NCBI GenBank assembly: GCA_046484285.1
Contig: JAWOBP010000156.1
Location: 1-64,000, forward strand
Direction: 5' to 3'
DNA length: 64,000 nt
Source of the DNA: CAZHCG01 sp046484285
GTDB lineage: Bacteria > Myxococcota_A > Polyangia > JAAYKL01
Shown in pieces: positions 17,717 to 26,769 of this stretch. The notes under the pieces were generated by a model. The model ran no database searches and had not been told where the DNA came from. It saw only the letters and a list, made by a program, of their open reading frames with translations. Made by a program: the position numbers and the translations under genes. Position 1 is the stretch's first letter, and each line of letters opens with the position of its first letter.

Positions 17717-19249
17717 ATGGCGCGCGGTCACTACTCGGGGTCGGTTCTCGACGGCAAGTACGAAGTCGGCGAGCTGCTCGGCGAGGGCGGAATGGGCTCG
17801 GTCTACCGCGGCGAGCACCGCCTGATCGGCCGCCCGGTGGCGATCAAGCTGCTGCACGAGTCGCTGCTCGGGCACGAGGAGGCGGTCAAGCGTTTCTACC
17901 GCGAGGGCGAGGCCGCGGCTGCGATCTCGCACCGCAACATCATCGACGTGATGGACGTCGGGGTCTGCCCCGAGGGCGAGCCGTACATGGTGCTCGAGCT
18001 GCTCGAGGGCGAAGGGCTCGAGGATCTGCTCGAGCGCGAGGGGCGCCTCGATCCGGCCGCGGCGGCCGCGATCCTGGAGCAGGTGCTCGACGCGCTGGCC
18101 GCGGCCCACGCCTCGGGGATCGTCCACCGCGATCTCAAGCCGGAGAACGTCTTTCTCGAGCAGCAGTCGGGCGGCGATCCGACCGTCAAGCTGATCGACT
18201 TCGGGATCTCCAAGCTGCGCGACGAGCGGGCGCGCACCCAGCTGACCGCGGACGGCTCGCTGCTCGGCACTCCCGCCTACATGGCGCCCGAGCAGATTCG
18301 CTCGGCCGGAGAGGTGGACGCCCGCGCCGACCTCTACGCTGCGGGCGTGATCTTCTACGAGATGCTGACCGGCGCCCGCCCCTACGACGGCGAGCACTTC
18401 TCGGAGATCCTGTCCAACGTGCTGACCTGCCAGCCGCGGCCGGCCTGCGAGCTGCGCGAAGATTTGCCCGCGCCGTTGCTGGAGCTGCTCGACCGCGTCC
18501 TGGCCAAGGATCCGGACGAGCGGTTCTCCTCGGCCGCGGAGCTGCGCGAGGCGCTGCGCGCGGCCGTGCCGGCAGACGATCGCCAGCAGCAGCTGACCGT
18601 GCTGGGCGGCAGGCTCGAGGCCGGCAGCTTTGCCGGCGGCGACCTGGGGGCCGAGCCCGGAGACTCCACGCAGCTGGCCTCCGAGGTGCTCGAACAGGTG
18701 GTGGAGGAGCGCCGCGGCTCGCGACGCTGGCTGCGGCCGGCGCGGCGGCTGGCGCGGCGCGTCTGGAACGAGCGGGGGCTGCGGCTGCGCGCCGCGGGGA
18801 TCGGCGCCGGCGTGCTGCTCGCGGTCGCGCTGCTCGCGGCGTTGTGCGGATCCGGCGGCGGGGTCTCGCTGGAGCTGGAGGGCGTTCCGAAAAAGGCGCG
18901 CGTCTACTACGACGACTCGCTGGTCTCGATCAACCCGCTGAGAGTCGAGGCCGACGACTCGATTCACCCGCTGCGCATCGAGGCCCCGGGCTACGAGACG
19001 TTTCGTTTCTCGGTGCTGCCCGACCGGGACAAGACGGTCCGCGTGCGGCTGGTGCGCAAGGGGGCCTCGAAGCGCAAATCCCCGCGAGTCGAGACCGAGC
19101 CGGCCGAGAAGAAGACCGATCCCGGCGCCGGGAAGGAACCCTCCCGCAAAAAGAAGCCCGCCTCGTCTGGAAAGCAGCCCCGCAAGAAGTCCAAGGGCAA
19201 GAAGCTGATCGACAAGCTCAAGAAGATCAAGCCGCCCTGGAAGGATTGA
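17717..19249 (+). CDS. Eukaryote-like Ser/Thr protein kinase with one transmembrane helix
   Basis: This 510-residue protein has all the kinase landmarks: glycine loop GEGGMGSVY (22-30), Lys44 in VAIKLL, catalytic HRDLKPEN (137-144), DFG (161-163) and APE (190-192). An RD active site and a Thr-rich activation loop suggest autophosphorylation control. A single membrane helix at about 359-377 separates the cytoplasmic kinase from an outside PEGA-like domain (RVYYDDSLVSINPLRVEA, HPLRIEAPGYETFRF), then a Lys/Pro-rich tail. Such PKN2-type receptors are abundant in Myxococcota. GAGGAGG precedes the ATG. The ligand and substrates are unknown. Confidence 0.92.
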   Translation: MARGHYSGSVLDGKYEVGELLGEGGMGSVYRGEHRLIGRPVAIKLLHESLLGHEEAVKRFYREGEAAAAISHRNIIDVMDVGVCPEGEPYMVLELLEGEGLEDLLEREGRLDPAAAAAILEQVLDALAAAHASGIVHRDLKPENVFLEQQSGGDPTVKLIDFGISKLRDERARTQLTADGSLLGTPAYMAPEQIRSAGEVDARADLYAAGVIFYEMLTGARPYDGEHFSEILSNVLTCQPRPACELREDLPAPLLELLDRVLAKDPDERFSSAAELREALRAAVPADDRQQQLTVLGGRLEAGSFAGGDLGAEPGDSTQLASEVLEQVVEERRGSRRWLRPARRLARRVWNERGLRLRAAGIGAGVLLAVALLAALCGSGGGVSLELEGVPKKARVYYDDSLVSINPLRVEADDSIHPLRIEAPGYETFRFSVLPDRDKTVRVRLVRKGASKRKSPRVETEPAEKKTDPGAGKEPSRKKKPASSGKQPRKKSKGKKLIDKLKKIKPPWKD

Positions 19250-19306
19250 ATCCGAGCCCGCGACGAGCCGTCGGGCGAAAGCGTCGTCCTCTCCTCGAGA
19301 CCCGGG

Positions 19307-20833
19307 TCAGAGACGGCGGTCGGAGCGGAGCTGCAGATATCCCAGGGACCGCAGCTGCTCGACGATGTTTCTCTTCGGAACGAAGCGCTCTCCGGGAACA
19401 GCGGCGCGCATGCCGTCGAGCAGTCGCTCCAGTCGTTTTGCCTCTCTTGGCTTTTCGAAATAGAGATTGACTCGTTCCTCGCGGTCCGAGCGCAGGTCGA
19501 ACAGCGCCCGCGCCTTTGGAATAGACTTGATCAGCTGCACGTAGTTCGGTCGCATCGGCGGCGGGACGGGCTCCAGCGTTTTCGATCGAATCTCTTCCGA
19601 TTCTATGTAGCGTCCGATCGCAGTTCCGGGTGGGATGGTGAAAAAGCTGATCAGCTTCCAGCCGTCGTCGATGATGGACTTCTGGTGCAATTGCACCATC
19701 GGGGCGTAGAAGGTCTCCGCATAGGAGCTCGGTTCCGGAGCGGAGCTGTCTGCGCCGATCGAGCTCAGCAGCGATGCGCCGTCGATCCGCTCGGGAGGGC
19801 GCAAACCCAGGTGGGACAGGAGCGTGGGCATCAGATCTATGTTTCTGGTCAGCCGATCCACCCTCTCGCCACCGTGCTTTGCCCCGGGAAAACGCACCAG
19901 CAGCGGGATGTGCAGTGTCTGCTCGTAGAGAACGATCGTATGGCCCAGAACCGCGTGCTCTCCCAGGCTTTCTCCGTGATCGGAGGTGACGACGATCAAC
20001 GCGTCTTCGAAACGCTCTATCTTCTCCAGGTAGGAGAACAGCTTTCCGATCTGCTCGTCGACGAACGCAACCTCGGCGTCGTAGCCGTGATCGAAACGGA
20101 AACGCGGCGGCGCGGAAAAGGGAGGATGAGGATCGTAGTAGTGGACGAAGAGGAACAGCCTCTCGTCTTTTCGTCTCTTTTCCAGCCAGGCGACCGCCCG
20201 CCTGGTAGCCGCAGCCGCGTCGGTCTGGGTCTTGTCGTCGAGGCCCGAGAAGTCCCCGTCGTAGAAGTCGAAGCCCTGGTTCAGGCCGAAGATCGGGCTC
20301 AGAACTCCGGCGGAGATGATCGCGGCGGTGGAGTAGCCCGCGTCGCCGAGAATCTCGGCCAGGGTCAGCGCCCGGTCGGTCAGCCTGAACTTGCCGTTGT
20401 TGCGGACGCCGTGGTTGGGAGGGTTCAGGCCGGTCAGAATCGAAACGTGCGAGGGGAGCGTCAGCGAGGACTGAGCATGGTGGTCCTCGAAGACGACGGC
20501 CTCCTCGGCAAAGGCGTCGAGGTTGGGCGTCGTGTCGTGCTTGTAGCCGTAGACACCCAGCCGATCGGCGCGCTGCGTGTCGATGGAGACGAAGATCAGG
20601 TCGTTGCTCGGAGCCGGGGACGTCCTTTTGGCCGGCGAGCCGCTCTGCTCGTTCTCCTCCACCGGAAGAGCGGCTCGCGCATCGTCGCCCGGCGTCTCGG
20701 GACGTTGTGTTTTCTTTTCGGAGCTGCAAGAGACAGCGGCGATCGACGCGACAACAAAAACGATCCAGAGAGCACGCGCGCCGCGGCTCGAGAGTGCTCC
20801 GGCTATTGTCCGCTCGGTCGGCACACAGCACAT
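19307..20833 (-). CDS. Sulfatase-fold (alkaline phosphatase superfamily) lipoprotein
   Basis: The 508-residue protein has an N-terminal hydrophobic helix and a possible lipobox IAAVSC. Metal-site segments are LIFVSIDTQRADRLGVYGY and VTSDHGESLGEHA. The nucleophile segment reads SSLTLPSHVSILTG; a Thr in this T-x-P-S-H setting replaces the Cys/Ser of formylglycine sulfatases. DPHPPFSAPP and the C-terminal QLRSLGYLQ are typical of the subfamily, which also includes the gene at 6260-7792. It is convergent with the kinase gene. The true substrate is unknown. Confidence 0.8.
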   Translation of the reverse strand: MCCVPTERTIAGALSSRGARALWIVFVVASIAAVSCSSEKKTQRPETPGDDARAALPVEENEQSGSPAKRTSPAPSNDLIFVSIDTQRADRLGVYGYKHDTTPNLDAFAEEAVVFEDHHAQSSLTLPSHVSILTGLNPPNHGVRNNGKFRLTDRALTLAEILGDAGYSTAAIISAGVLSPIFGLNQGFDFYDGDFSGLDDKTQTDAAAATRRAVAWLEKRRKDERLFLFVHYYDPHPPFSAPPRFRFDHGYDAEVAFVDEQIGKLFSYLEKIERFEDALIVVTSDHGESLGEHAVLGHTIVLYEQTLHIPLLVRFPGAKHGGERVDRLTRNIDLMPTLLSHLGLRPPERIDGASLLSSIGADSSAPEPSSYAETFYAPMVQLHQKSIIDDGWKLISFFTIPPGTAIGRYIESEEIRSKTLEPVPPPMRPNYVQLIKSIPKARALFDLRSDREERVNLYFEKPREAKRLERLLDGMRAAVPGERFVPKRNIVEQLRSLGYLQLRSDRRL

Positions 20834-20997
20834 TCTACTCGTTTTTGCATCGCATCTGGCCTTCGAATCAAGAATTTTCGTTGGCTGGAACGACGCTACT
20901 CCAGCGGCGGCATCTCGTCGCAGGCCAGCGTGATCGTGTCCAGCCGGATGTCCGCGGGCGGGGTTGCCGCTTTCCCAGCCGGAGTTATTTTTGTCTC

Positions 20998-21309
20998 ATG
21001 AGCTGTGGATTCGCCTGCTGGTTCAAGGCCCTGTTCTTCATGGCGCTGCTGTTCGGCGCGATCGGAGCGATGGGCGCCTACTGGTACTTCTTCTGGCAGA
21101 ACCGCAACATGGCCCCTTGCGCTCCGGTGGCCAACGACGGATCGGTGATGGACGAGGGCGCCGAGGTGGTTCAGCCCTACTCCGACGATTTGATCTTCAA
21201 GCGAACCATGCTGTTCGGCGCGGTCGGCGCCCTGATCGGCATCGGGATCGGCACGGCCGTGGTCGGACCGCACGCCCGCCGCCTGCGCCGCTTCGAGCGG
21301 GACGAGTGA
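20998..21309 (+). CDS. Small inner-membrane protein, unknown function
   Basis: The 103-residue product has two predicted membrane helices (ALFFMALLFGAIGAMGAYWYFFW and MLFGAVGALIGIGIGTAVVG) joined by a short acidic loop (MDEGAEVVQPYSDD), and a basic C-terminus. ATG 20998 has only a distant GGAG. The family is not recognised. It stands alone between a minus-strand sulfatase gene and the propeller lipoprotein. Confidence 0.55.
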   Translation: MSCGFACWFKALFFMALLFGAIGAMGAYWYFFWQNRNMAPCAPVANDGSVMDEGAEVVQPYSDDLIFKRTMLFGAVGALIGIGIGTAVVGPHARRLRRFERDE

Positions 21310-21420
21310 AAGCCGCCGGCTCTCTCTTCGCGGATCGACGACGCGGTTTCCCTTGGCCGGGCCGTTCGAAAATGAAGTATACTAACAGCCTGAGAAATCC
21401 GGCTTAGCAAGGAGATTGCC

Positions 21421-24219
21421 ATGTCCAAGAAATATCTTTTCGTATTTGCTGTTTTCGCGGCTTGCTGGTCGCTGACCGGCTGGGGCTGCGATTCGAGCGG
21501 ATCGGGGGGCTCCTCGGGCGACGCCGACACCGATGCCGACGCGGACGCCGATTCCGATGCCGACGCGGACGCCGATTCCGATACGGATGCCGACAGCGAT
21601 GGCGACACGGACGCCGACTCGGACGCCGACAGCGACGCCGACTCGGACGCCGACAGCGACGCCGACTCGGACACGGACTCCGATTCGGACACGGACATGC
21701 AGCAGACCGATTTTTGCAACGAGGACGGCTGGTGCTTCGAGAATCCCACCCCGCACGGCAACACGCTGCGCAGCGTCTGGATCAACTCAGCGAGCGACGT
21801 CTGGATGACCAGCGAGACCGGGCAGGTGCTGCGCTACGACGGCAGCGACTGGTACGAGTGGCGCTCCGGAGAGTGGGGCGAGGTCTTCACCGCCCTGTGG
21901 GGCACCGCTCAGTCGAACATGTTCGCGCTGAGCAGCAATCGGCTGATGCACTGGAACGGGAGCGGTTGGTCGGCGGTCTTCACCGACTACGGGCTGACCG
22001 CCGTGTTCGGTTTCGGCAGCGACGACATCTGGGTCACCAGCTACTATGGCGCCCACCACTGGGACGGCACGAGCTGGGAGGAGCACGAGCTGCCGGATTC
22101 GTACCTGGCGACCGTGTTCGGCGTCGCCACGGACGACGTCTGGCTCGGCGGGCAAAACGGCGTTCTCTACCACTGGAACGGCAGCGAGCTCGAGGATCGC
22201 TCCCTGACCGACGAGAACCACATCTCCGATATCTGGGGCAGCGCCGCGGACGACGTCTACCTCGCATCGGCCGGCTCGAATTCGCTCTACCACTGGGACG
22301 GATCCGAGATGGGCCAGCTCAATCCCGGGCTGACCGCGAGCGGCTGGTCGAAGATCGCGGGCATCGCGGCCGACGACATCTACCTGCTGGGCTCGGGCAA
22401 CAGGGTGGGTCATTACGACGGATCCTTCTGGAGCGACGTCTCGCCCACGGTCCAGCCCTGGTCGCTGGTGGACATCGACGCCGAGTCGGGCGGCGACGTC
22501 TGGCTGGTGGGAGGCTACGGGATCTTCTGCCAACGGGACGGGGGCGGCTGGGCGTGCAGCGACGCGCTGACCTACGAGAACCTGCAGAGCGTGGGAGGCA
22601 GCGCGGCCGACGATCTGACGGCCTGCTCCGGCTGGGGCGTGATCGCGGAGCGCGGCTCGGGAGGCTGGAGCACCAATCAGGTCGCGGTTCCGACCTACCT
22701 TTCCGACGTCTGGCACACGGGCGACGGGGTATTCTGGGGCTATTCCAGCAACACCTACACCGACGAGCTGCTCTTCTATCGCTACGACGGATCGGCGTGG
22801 AGCGAGTCGACGGTCGAAGCGCCGAGCGGGATGCACGCGGTCTGGGCCGGAGACGACGGCAGCGCCTGGGTGGCCGGTCTCGGCGGGCGGGCCTGCCGCT
22901 TCGACGGCGCGAGCTGGAGCTGCGACGCGACCGGGACGACCAAGGATCTGCAAGCCGTCTTCTCGGTGGACGGCGAGGTCTTCGCCGCCGGCCAGGACGG
23001 CGCCGTGGCTCACCACGACGGAACGGGCTGGTCGCCGCAGGCGAGCAACGTGGACGACGACCTCCGCGCGGTCTGGGGCGCGAGCGCCGACGACGTCTGG
23101 GTCGTGGGACACCACGGCAACGCGGCGCATTTCGACGGCACGGCGTGGACGGCGGTCGATATCTCCAGCTCCTACGATCTCAACGACCTGTGGGGCTTCG
23201 CTTCGGACGACGTGTGGGCCGTGGGCTACAGCGGCGACGCCTTCCACTGGGACGGAGTCGAGTGGACCGAGGTGGAGACGCCGATCTACGACGAGATCTA
23301 CTCCATCTGGGGCGCGACGAGCGACGACGTCTGGGCGGTGTCCGACTGGGGCGGCCTGATCCACTGGGACGGGACGGAATGGAGCGAGGACACCAGCCTC
23401 GAGGACTGGGACATGATGGCGGTTGCGGGCACCGCCTCCGACGATGTCTGGATCGTCGGCTGGCACGGAACCATGTACCACTACAACGGCTCGGCGTGGA
23501 GCGAGGTCAGCAACATGCTGACCGAGGATTCGCTCTACATGGAAGACATCACCGCCGGCGGAGGCGAGCTGTGGGTCGTCGACTGGGACGACCAGATCTA
23601 CGCCCGCAAGAACGGCGCCTGGTCGATCCAGGTGCTGGCCGAGGAGGACGAGGCGCAGGTGACCGGGATCTGGGCCGCAGGACCGGACGACGCCTGGGCC
23701 GCGCTTCACCAGGGGATGCTGCTGCGCTGGGACGGCGTCGAGTGGCGGCTCTACTCCAGCAGCGGGGCGTCGCGGCTGGACGCGATCCACGGCGCGGGCA
23801 GCGACCAGGTCTGGGCGATCGGAGACGCCCTGATCGCCTGGGACGGCAGCGCCTGGACGCGGCTGGCCGACGTCTCGACTCAGAGCGAGAACGCCGATTT
23901 CGCCGGCATCTACGGGACGTCCAGCAGCGAGCTGCGCGCTCTGCTGGAGAACGGAACGCTCTACTCATGGGACGGCTCCTCGTTCGCCCAGCAGTTCACG
24001 GTCGACTGGTACAACATCTACATGGACGTGACCTGGCTGGGGCTCGACGAGCTGTGGGCCGTGGGCAGCGGCGGCGCTGTGCTGCACTGGGACGGCGTCT
24101 CGGTCGAGCTGCCGGCGAGGCTGACGAGCAACACGCTCTACGGAGTCACTTCGATTCCGGCCGGAGACCTGTTCGCCGTCGGACTGGGCGGCACGATTCT
24201 GCACCGCCTGCCGCAGTGA
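21421..24219 (+). CDS. 932-aa lipoprotein: Asp/Ala/Ser stalk plus repeated propeller-like motif
   Basis: AAGGAGATT precedes the ATG. A signal peptide with lipobox-like LTGWGC is followed by a low-complexity stalk of alternating Asp with Ala, Ser or Thr (residues 34-92). The rest is a long array of about 40-45-residue repeats around the core DDVWAVG..G...HWDG..W (for example SDDVWAVGYSGDAFHWDG, SDDVWAVSDWGGLIHWDG), expected to form one or more beta-propellers. The architecture is common among Myxococcota surface lipoproteins; adhesion or ligand display is a guess. It is followed closely by another stalked lipoprotein gene. Confidence 0.8.
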   Translation: MSKKYLFVFAVFAACWSLTGWGCDSSGSGGSSGDADTDADADADSDADADADSDTDADSDGDTDADSDADSDADSDADSDADSDTDSDSDTDMQQTDFCNEDGWCFENPTPHGNTLRSVWINSASDVWMTSETGQVLRYDGSDWYEWRSGEWGEVFTALWGTAQSNMFALSSNRLMHWNGSGWSAVFTDYGLTAVFGFGSDDIWVTSYYGAHHWDGTSWEEHELPDSYLATVFGVATDDVWLGGQNGVLYHWNGSELEDRSLTDENHISDIWGSAADDVYLASAGSNSLYHWDGSEMGQLNPGLTASGWSKIAGIAADDIYLLGSGNRVGHYDGSFWSDVSPTVQPWSLVDIDAESGGDVWLVGGYGIFCQRDGGGWACSDALTYENLQSVGGSAADDLTACSGWGVIAERGSGGWSTNQVAVPTYLSDVWHTGDGVFWGYSSNTYTDELLFYRYDGSAWSESTVEAPSGMHAVWAGDDGSAWVAGLGGRACRFDGASWSCDATGTTKDLQAVFSVDGEVFAAGQDGAVAHHDGTGWSPQASNVDDDLRAVWGASADDVWVVGHHGNAAHFDGTAWTAVDISSSYDLNDLWGFASDDVWAVGYSGDAFHWDGVEWTEVETPIYDEIYSIWGATSDDVWAVSDWGGLIHWDGTEWSEDTSLEDWDMMAVAGTASDDVWIVGWHGTMYHYNGSAWSEVSNMLTEDSLYMEDITAGGGELWVVDWDDQIYARKNGAWSIQVLAEEDEAQVTGIWAAGPDDAWAALHQGMLLRWDGVEWRLYSSSGASRLDAIHGAGSDQVWAIGDALIAWDGSAWTRLADVSTQSENADFAGIYGTSSSELRALLENGTLYSWDGSSFAQQFTVDWYNIYMDVTWLGLDELWAVGSGGAVLHWDGVSVELPARLTSNTLYGVTSIPAGDLFAVGLGGTILHRLPQ
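21520..21696 (+). repeat. Asp/Ala/Ser/Thr stalk-coding low-complexity region
   Basis: This encodes 59 residues in which every odd position is Asp and even positions are Ala, Ser, Thr or Gly. Codon use at the variable positions is mixed (GCC, GCG, TCC, AGC, ACG), so the tract is older or more diverged than the DNA-identical array at 34646-34810. Confidence 0.85.
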
Positions 24220-24256
24220 CGGGGAGTCGGGCTCGATGGCAAGGAGGACAAAAACG

Positions 24257-25186
24257 ATGATCGGCAAGCTGCGAATCGCCCTGCTGGCCGCCGGGCTGGT
24301 CGCCGTCTCGGGCTGCGAGTCGGCCGGCGGCGCCAGCTCCGGCTCCGATGCCGACGCCGACGCGGACGGCGATAGCGACGGCGATAGCGACGGCGACAGC
24401 GACGCAGATTCGGACTCGGACCAGGAGTGCACGGACGGGGCCGCGATCTGCGCTGACGACTACACCGCGCAGACCTGCATCGGCGGGGAGTGGGTCGTCA
24501 CCGACGAGTGTAACCCCGAGACCCAGATGTGCGTGGGCGGCGTCTGCGCCGACTGCGTGGACATCGAGTTCTCGATCCAGACCCAGCAGGCCTGCGCGAT
24601 CTCGATCCTGGACGGTTACGAGATGGACGGTGAGGGCTTCATCGAGCTGTACGGCGAGCAGTACCGCGTCTTCGCCATGGATCGCTGGGGCGAGGGGCAC
24701 ATCATCGCCTGGGCCGACTCGACGACCACCGGCGAGCTGCTCGAGGCGTTCAACGTGACCGGCTACCTGGGCCAGATGGACGATCCGACCGTGGTCTCGT
24801 TCGGCGACAACTACCTGTGCAACCCGGACGGGCTGGACGGCTACATGCCTGACTACGTGCAGTACCTGGGCGAGGATCTTCCGGCCGCCTACCTGCAGAA
24901 CGCCGCGCAGATGGCCAGTGATTTCGACGTGCTGATCTTCTGCGGGTTCCGCATTCCGTGGAGCAACGACTGGGCCGACGAGATTGCCGAGTTCGTCTCC
25001 CAGCACGGCAAGGGCTTCTTGGCGGTGATGGACTACGAGGGCGTGGTGGTGGCCGAGGATTTCACCAACATGAGCGCGATCACCTCCCAGGCCGGGATCG
25101 TGTTCGATCCGCTCAACCTGGATTGGGCGCCGACCTCGGTCTCGGTTCAGCTGGAGTGCGTGCCCGACGTGCCTCCGGTCGAGTAG
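24257..25186 (+). CDS. Stalked lipoprotein, unknown domain
   Basis: ATG 24257 is preceded by AAGGAGGA at ideal spacing; an upstream in-frame start at 24236 lacks one. The 309-residue product has a lipobox (AVSGC), a short Asp-rich stalk (DADADADGDSDGDSDGDSDA), a small Cys-rich module (CADDYTAQTCIGGEWVVTDEC, then CVGGVCADC), and a C-terminal domain with Rossmann-like strands (FDVLIFCGFRIPW, GKGFLAVMDYEGVVV). The catalytic role is unknown. It lies 37 bp after the propeller lipoprotein and is probably co-transcribed with it. Confidence 0.7.
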   Translation: MIGKLRIALLAAGLVAVSGCESAGGASSGSDADADADGDSDGDSDGDSDADSDSDQECTDGAAICADDYTAQTCIGGEWVVTDECNPETQMCVGGVCADCVDIEFSIQTQQACAISILDGYEMDGEGFIELYGEQYRVFAMDRWGEGHIIAWADSTTTGELLEAFNVTGYLGQMDDPTVVSFGDNYLCNPDGLDGYMPDYVQYLGEDLPAAYLQNAAQMASDFDVLIFCGFRIPWSNDWADEIAEFVSQHGKGFLAVMDYEGVVVAEDFTNMSAITSQAGIVFDPLNLDWAPTSVSVQLECVPDVPPVE

Positions 25187-25207
25187 CTCGAGCCCGCTGG
25201 AGGCGTC

Positions 25208-25774
25208 TCAGGCGTCTCCCACGGTCGCGGCCAGCGCGCCCGGCTCGATCCCCAGCCGGCGCAGGGCGGTCTCCCAGCGCTTCTCCATCGGGACGTCGAA
25301 GACCAGGTCGGCCTCGAACGGGACCGTGATCCACGAGCCGCTCTTGATCTCGCCGATCAGCTGACCGGGGCCCCAGCCGGCGTAGCCCAGGCAGAACATG
25401 TAGCTGGCCGGGCCGTGACCGGTGGCGATCGCCTCCACGATGTCGCGCGAGGCGGTGACCCGCACGCCGTCGGCCACCGGCCTGGTCTGATCGCCGTCCC
25501 AGTCCGCGCTGTGCAGGATCCAGCCCAGCTCGACCGCCACGGGGCCGCCGTACATCACCGGCGGATGGGAGCGGCCGTCCACCTCGCCTTCGACCTCGAC
25601 CTCCATTGCCTCGAGCACGTCGGCCAGCTCGAGCTCGGCCGAGCGGTTGATCACCAGGCCCAGCGAGCCCTCGTCGTCCTCGTGCTCCATCATCAGAACA
25701 ACGGTGCGCTCGAAGTTGGGATCCTTGAGCTGGGGCGCCGCGACCAGGAATCCGGGTGAGATGCGAGAACTCAT
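25208..25774 (-). CDS. yqgE: YqgE/AlgH family protein (UPF0301)
   Basis: The 188 residues show the family pattern: SPGFLVAAPQLKDPNFERTVVLMMEH at the N-terminus, GLVINRS, VMYGGPVA and FCLGYAGWGPGQL. The start ATG 25774 places the protein as in relatives; an ATG at 25789 adds five residues. The biochemical role of the family is unsettled (AlgH was linked to alginate regulation). The 3' end faces the stalked lipoprotein gene 21 bp away. Confidence 0.92.
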   Translation of the reverse strand: MSSRISPGFLVAAPQLKDPNFERTVVLMMEHEDDEGSLGLVINRSAELELADVLEAMEVEVEGEVDGRSHPPVMYGGPVAVELGWILHSADWDGDQTRPVADGVRVTASRDIVEAIATGHGPASYMFCLGYAGWGPGQLIGEIKSGSWITVPFEADLVFDVPMEKRWETALRRLGIEPGALAATVGDA

Positions 25775-25899
25775 GGAGTGATCATGCACGCTGCAAGCGC
25801 CCCTGTCGAGTGCCGGGCGGACGGATTGTGCCGGGGGGATGGATGCCGGGAGGATGGATGTTACCCGTGGGGACAGCCGGCTCTCCGTGCGGGGCGGGA

Positions 25900-26691
25900 T
25901 CAGTAGCTGTCCGGGGGCGGGTCTACCAGCTGGAACTGGGCTTCCAGCTTGGACAGGTCGGGCAGCTCCTCGAGGTTGGGCATCAGCGTTATCTCGATGC
26001 GGCGGTTGCGCGCCTTTCCGCGCTTTTTGCGGTTGGGCGCGACCGGTTGGTGGTGGGCGTAGCCCGCGGCCGAGAGCCGCCTGCCCGGAACGCCGTGCTC
26101 GATCAGGAACTGCACGACCTCCACGGCCCTGGCCGCGCTGAGGTGCCAGTTGCTCTCGTGGGGGTTCTCCTCGCTGAGCGGAACGTTGTCCGTGTGCCCG
26201 GCAACCTGGAAGTCGCGATCCTTTATCCCCCCGAAGACCTCGGCGACGCTTTTCAGAGTCTCCCTGCCCTTGTCGCTCAGCGAGGCCTCGCCCGACTCGA
26301 ACAGCACCGCGCTCGGCAGCGCGATCACCATCCTGCCCCTCCGGATCCGCACCTGGAGGTCGCCCGCTTCGATCATCTTCTCGAGGCTGTCCAGCAGCCC
26401 CTGGAGCGTCTCCTGCCTGCGCGCGGCGAGATCGGCCGCCTCCCGGCTTCTTTCGACCTGCAACCGCAGACCCCGCAGCTCGGCCCGGGCGCTGTCCAGC
26501 TCGCCTTCGAGCTTCTCGAGCGCCGAGACCTGCTCGCGAAGGGTCTCGTTTTGCGACGAGATCGATTCGTTGAGCTCGGTCAGTTCGGCGATCCGCTTCT
26601 CCTGCTCGGAGCAGCAGCCGGAAATGACGAGCGCGGTGGTCAGCAGACCTCCGATCGCCAGCGGCGATCGATGCTTGCCGATGTAGAGCAT
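25900..26691 (-). CDS. OmpA/MotB-domain lipoprotein with coiled coil
   Basis: The 263-residue protein has a signal peptide with lipobox VISGC and a long coiled coil (about 30-110, heptads such as LESISSQNETLREQVSALEK-like). The C-terminal OmpA-like peptidoglycan-binding domain contains LFESGEASLSDKGRETL, VAGHTDNVPL and the NRRIEITL end. It probably bridges a membrane and the cell wall. MotB-like chemistry of the plug region is not evident, so a stator role is unlikely. AAGGAACT lies before the ATG. Confidence 0.85.
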   Translation of the reverse strand: MLYIGKHRSPLAIGGLLTTALVISGCCSEQEKRIAELTELNESISSQNETLREQVSALEKLEGELDSARAELRGLRLQVERSREAADLAARRQETLQGLLDSLEKMIEAGDLQVRIRRGRMVIALPSAVLFESGEASLSDKGRETLKSVAEVFGGIKDRDFQVAGHTDNVPLSEENPHESNWHLSAARAVEVVQFLIEHGVPGRRLSAAGYAHHQPVAPNRKKRGKARNRRIEITLMPNLEELPDLSKLEAQFQLVDPPPDSY

Positions 26692-26719
26692 TGGTCAGTT
26701 CCTTTGTTTTGAAGACGGT

Positions 26720-26750
26720 ACGATACTGGACCCTGGATCGGTGCTGTCAA
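26720..26750 (-). promoter_or_regulatory. Possible sigma70 promoter for the OmpA-type gene
   Basis: On the minus strand TTGACA (26750-26745) precedes TATCGT (26725-26720) with a 19-bp spacer. The -35 is perfect but the -10 and spacing are weak. Confidence 0.4.
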
Positions 26751-26769
26751 TACCGACGTGCAGAGAGGC

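Noticed and set aside
20896..20985. Minus-strand stretch ending PADIRLDTITLACDEMPPLE, coding-like
   Set aside because: It is only about 25 codons, without a start or recognisable family; it may be a relic but I cannot support it.
21353..21383. Possible promoter TTGGCC with TATACT before the propeller lipoprotein
   Set aside because: The spacer is 19 bp and the -35 is poor; a promoter is likely somewhere here but this one is not convincing.
21462..24260. Second plus-strand open frame of 932 codons over the propeller lipoprotein
   Set aside because: It is almost all Arg/Gly/Leu, without a signal peptide or motif; the other frame has the clear repeats.
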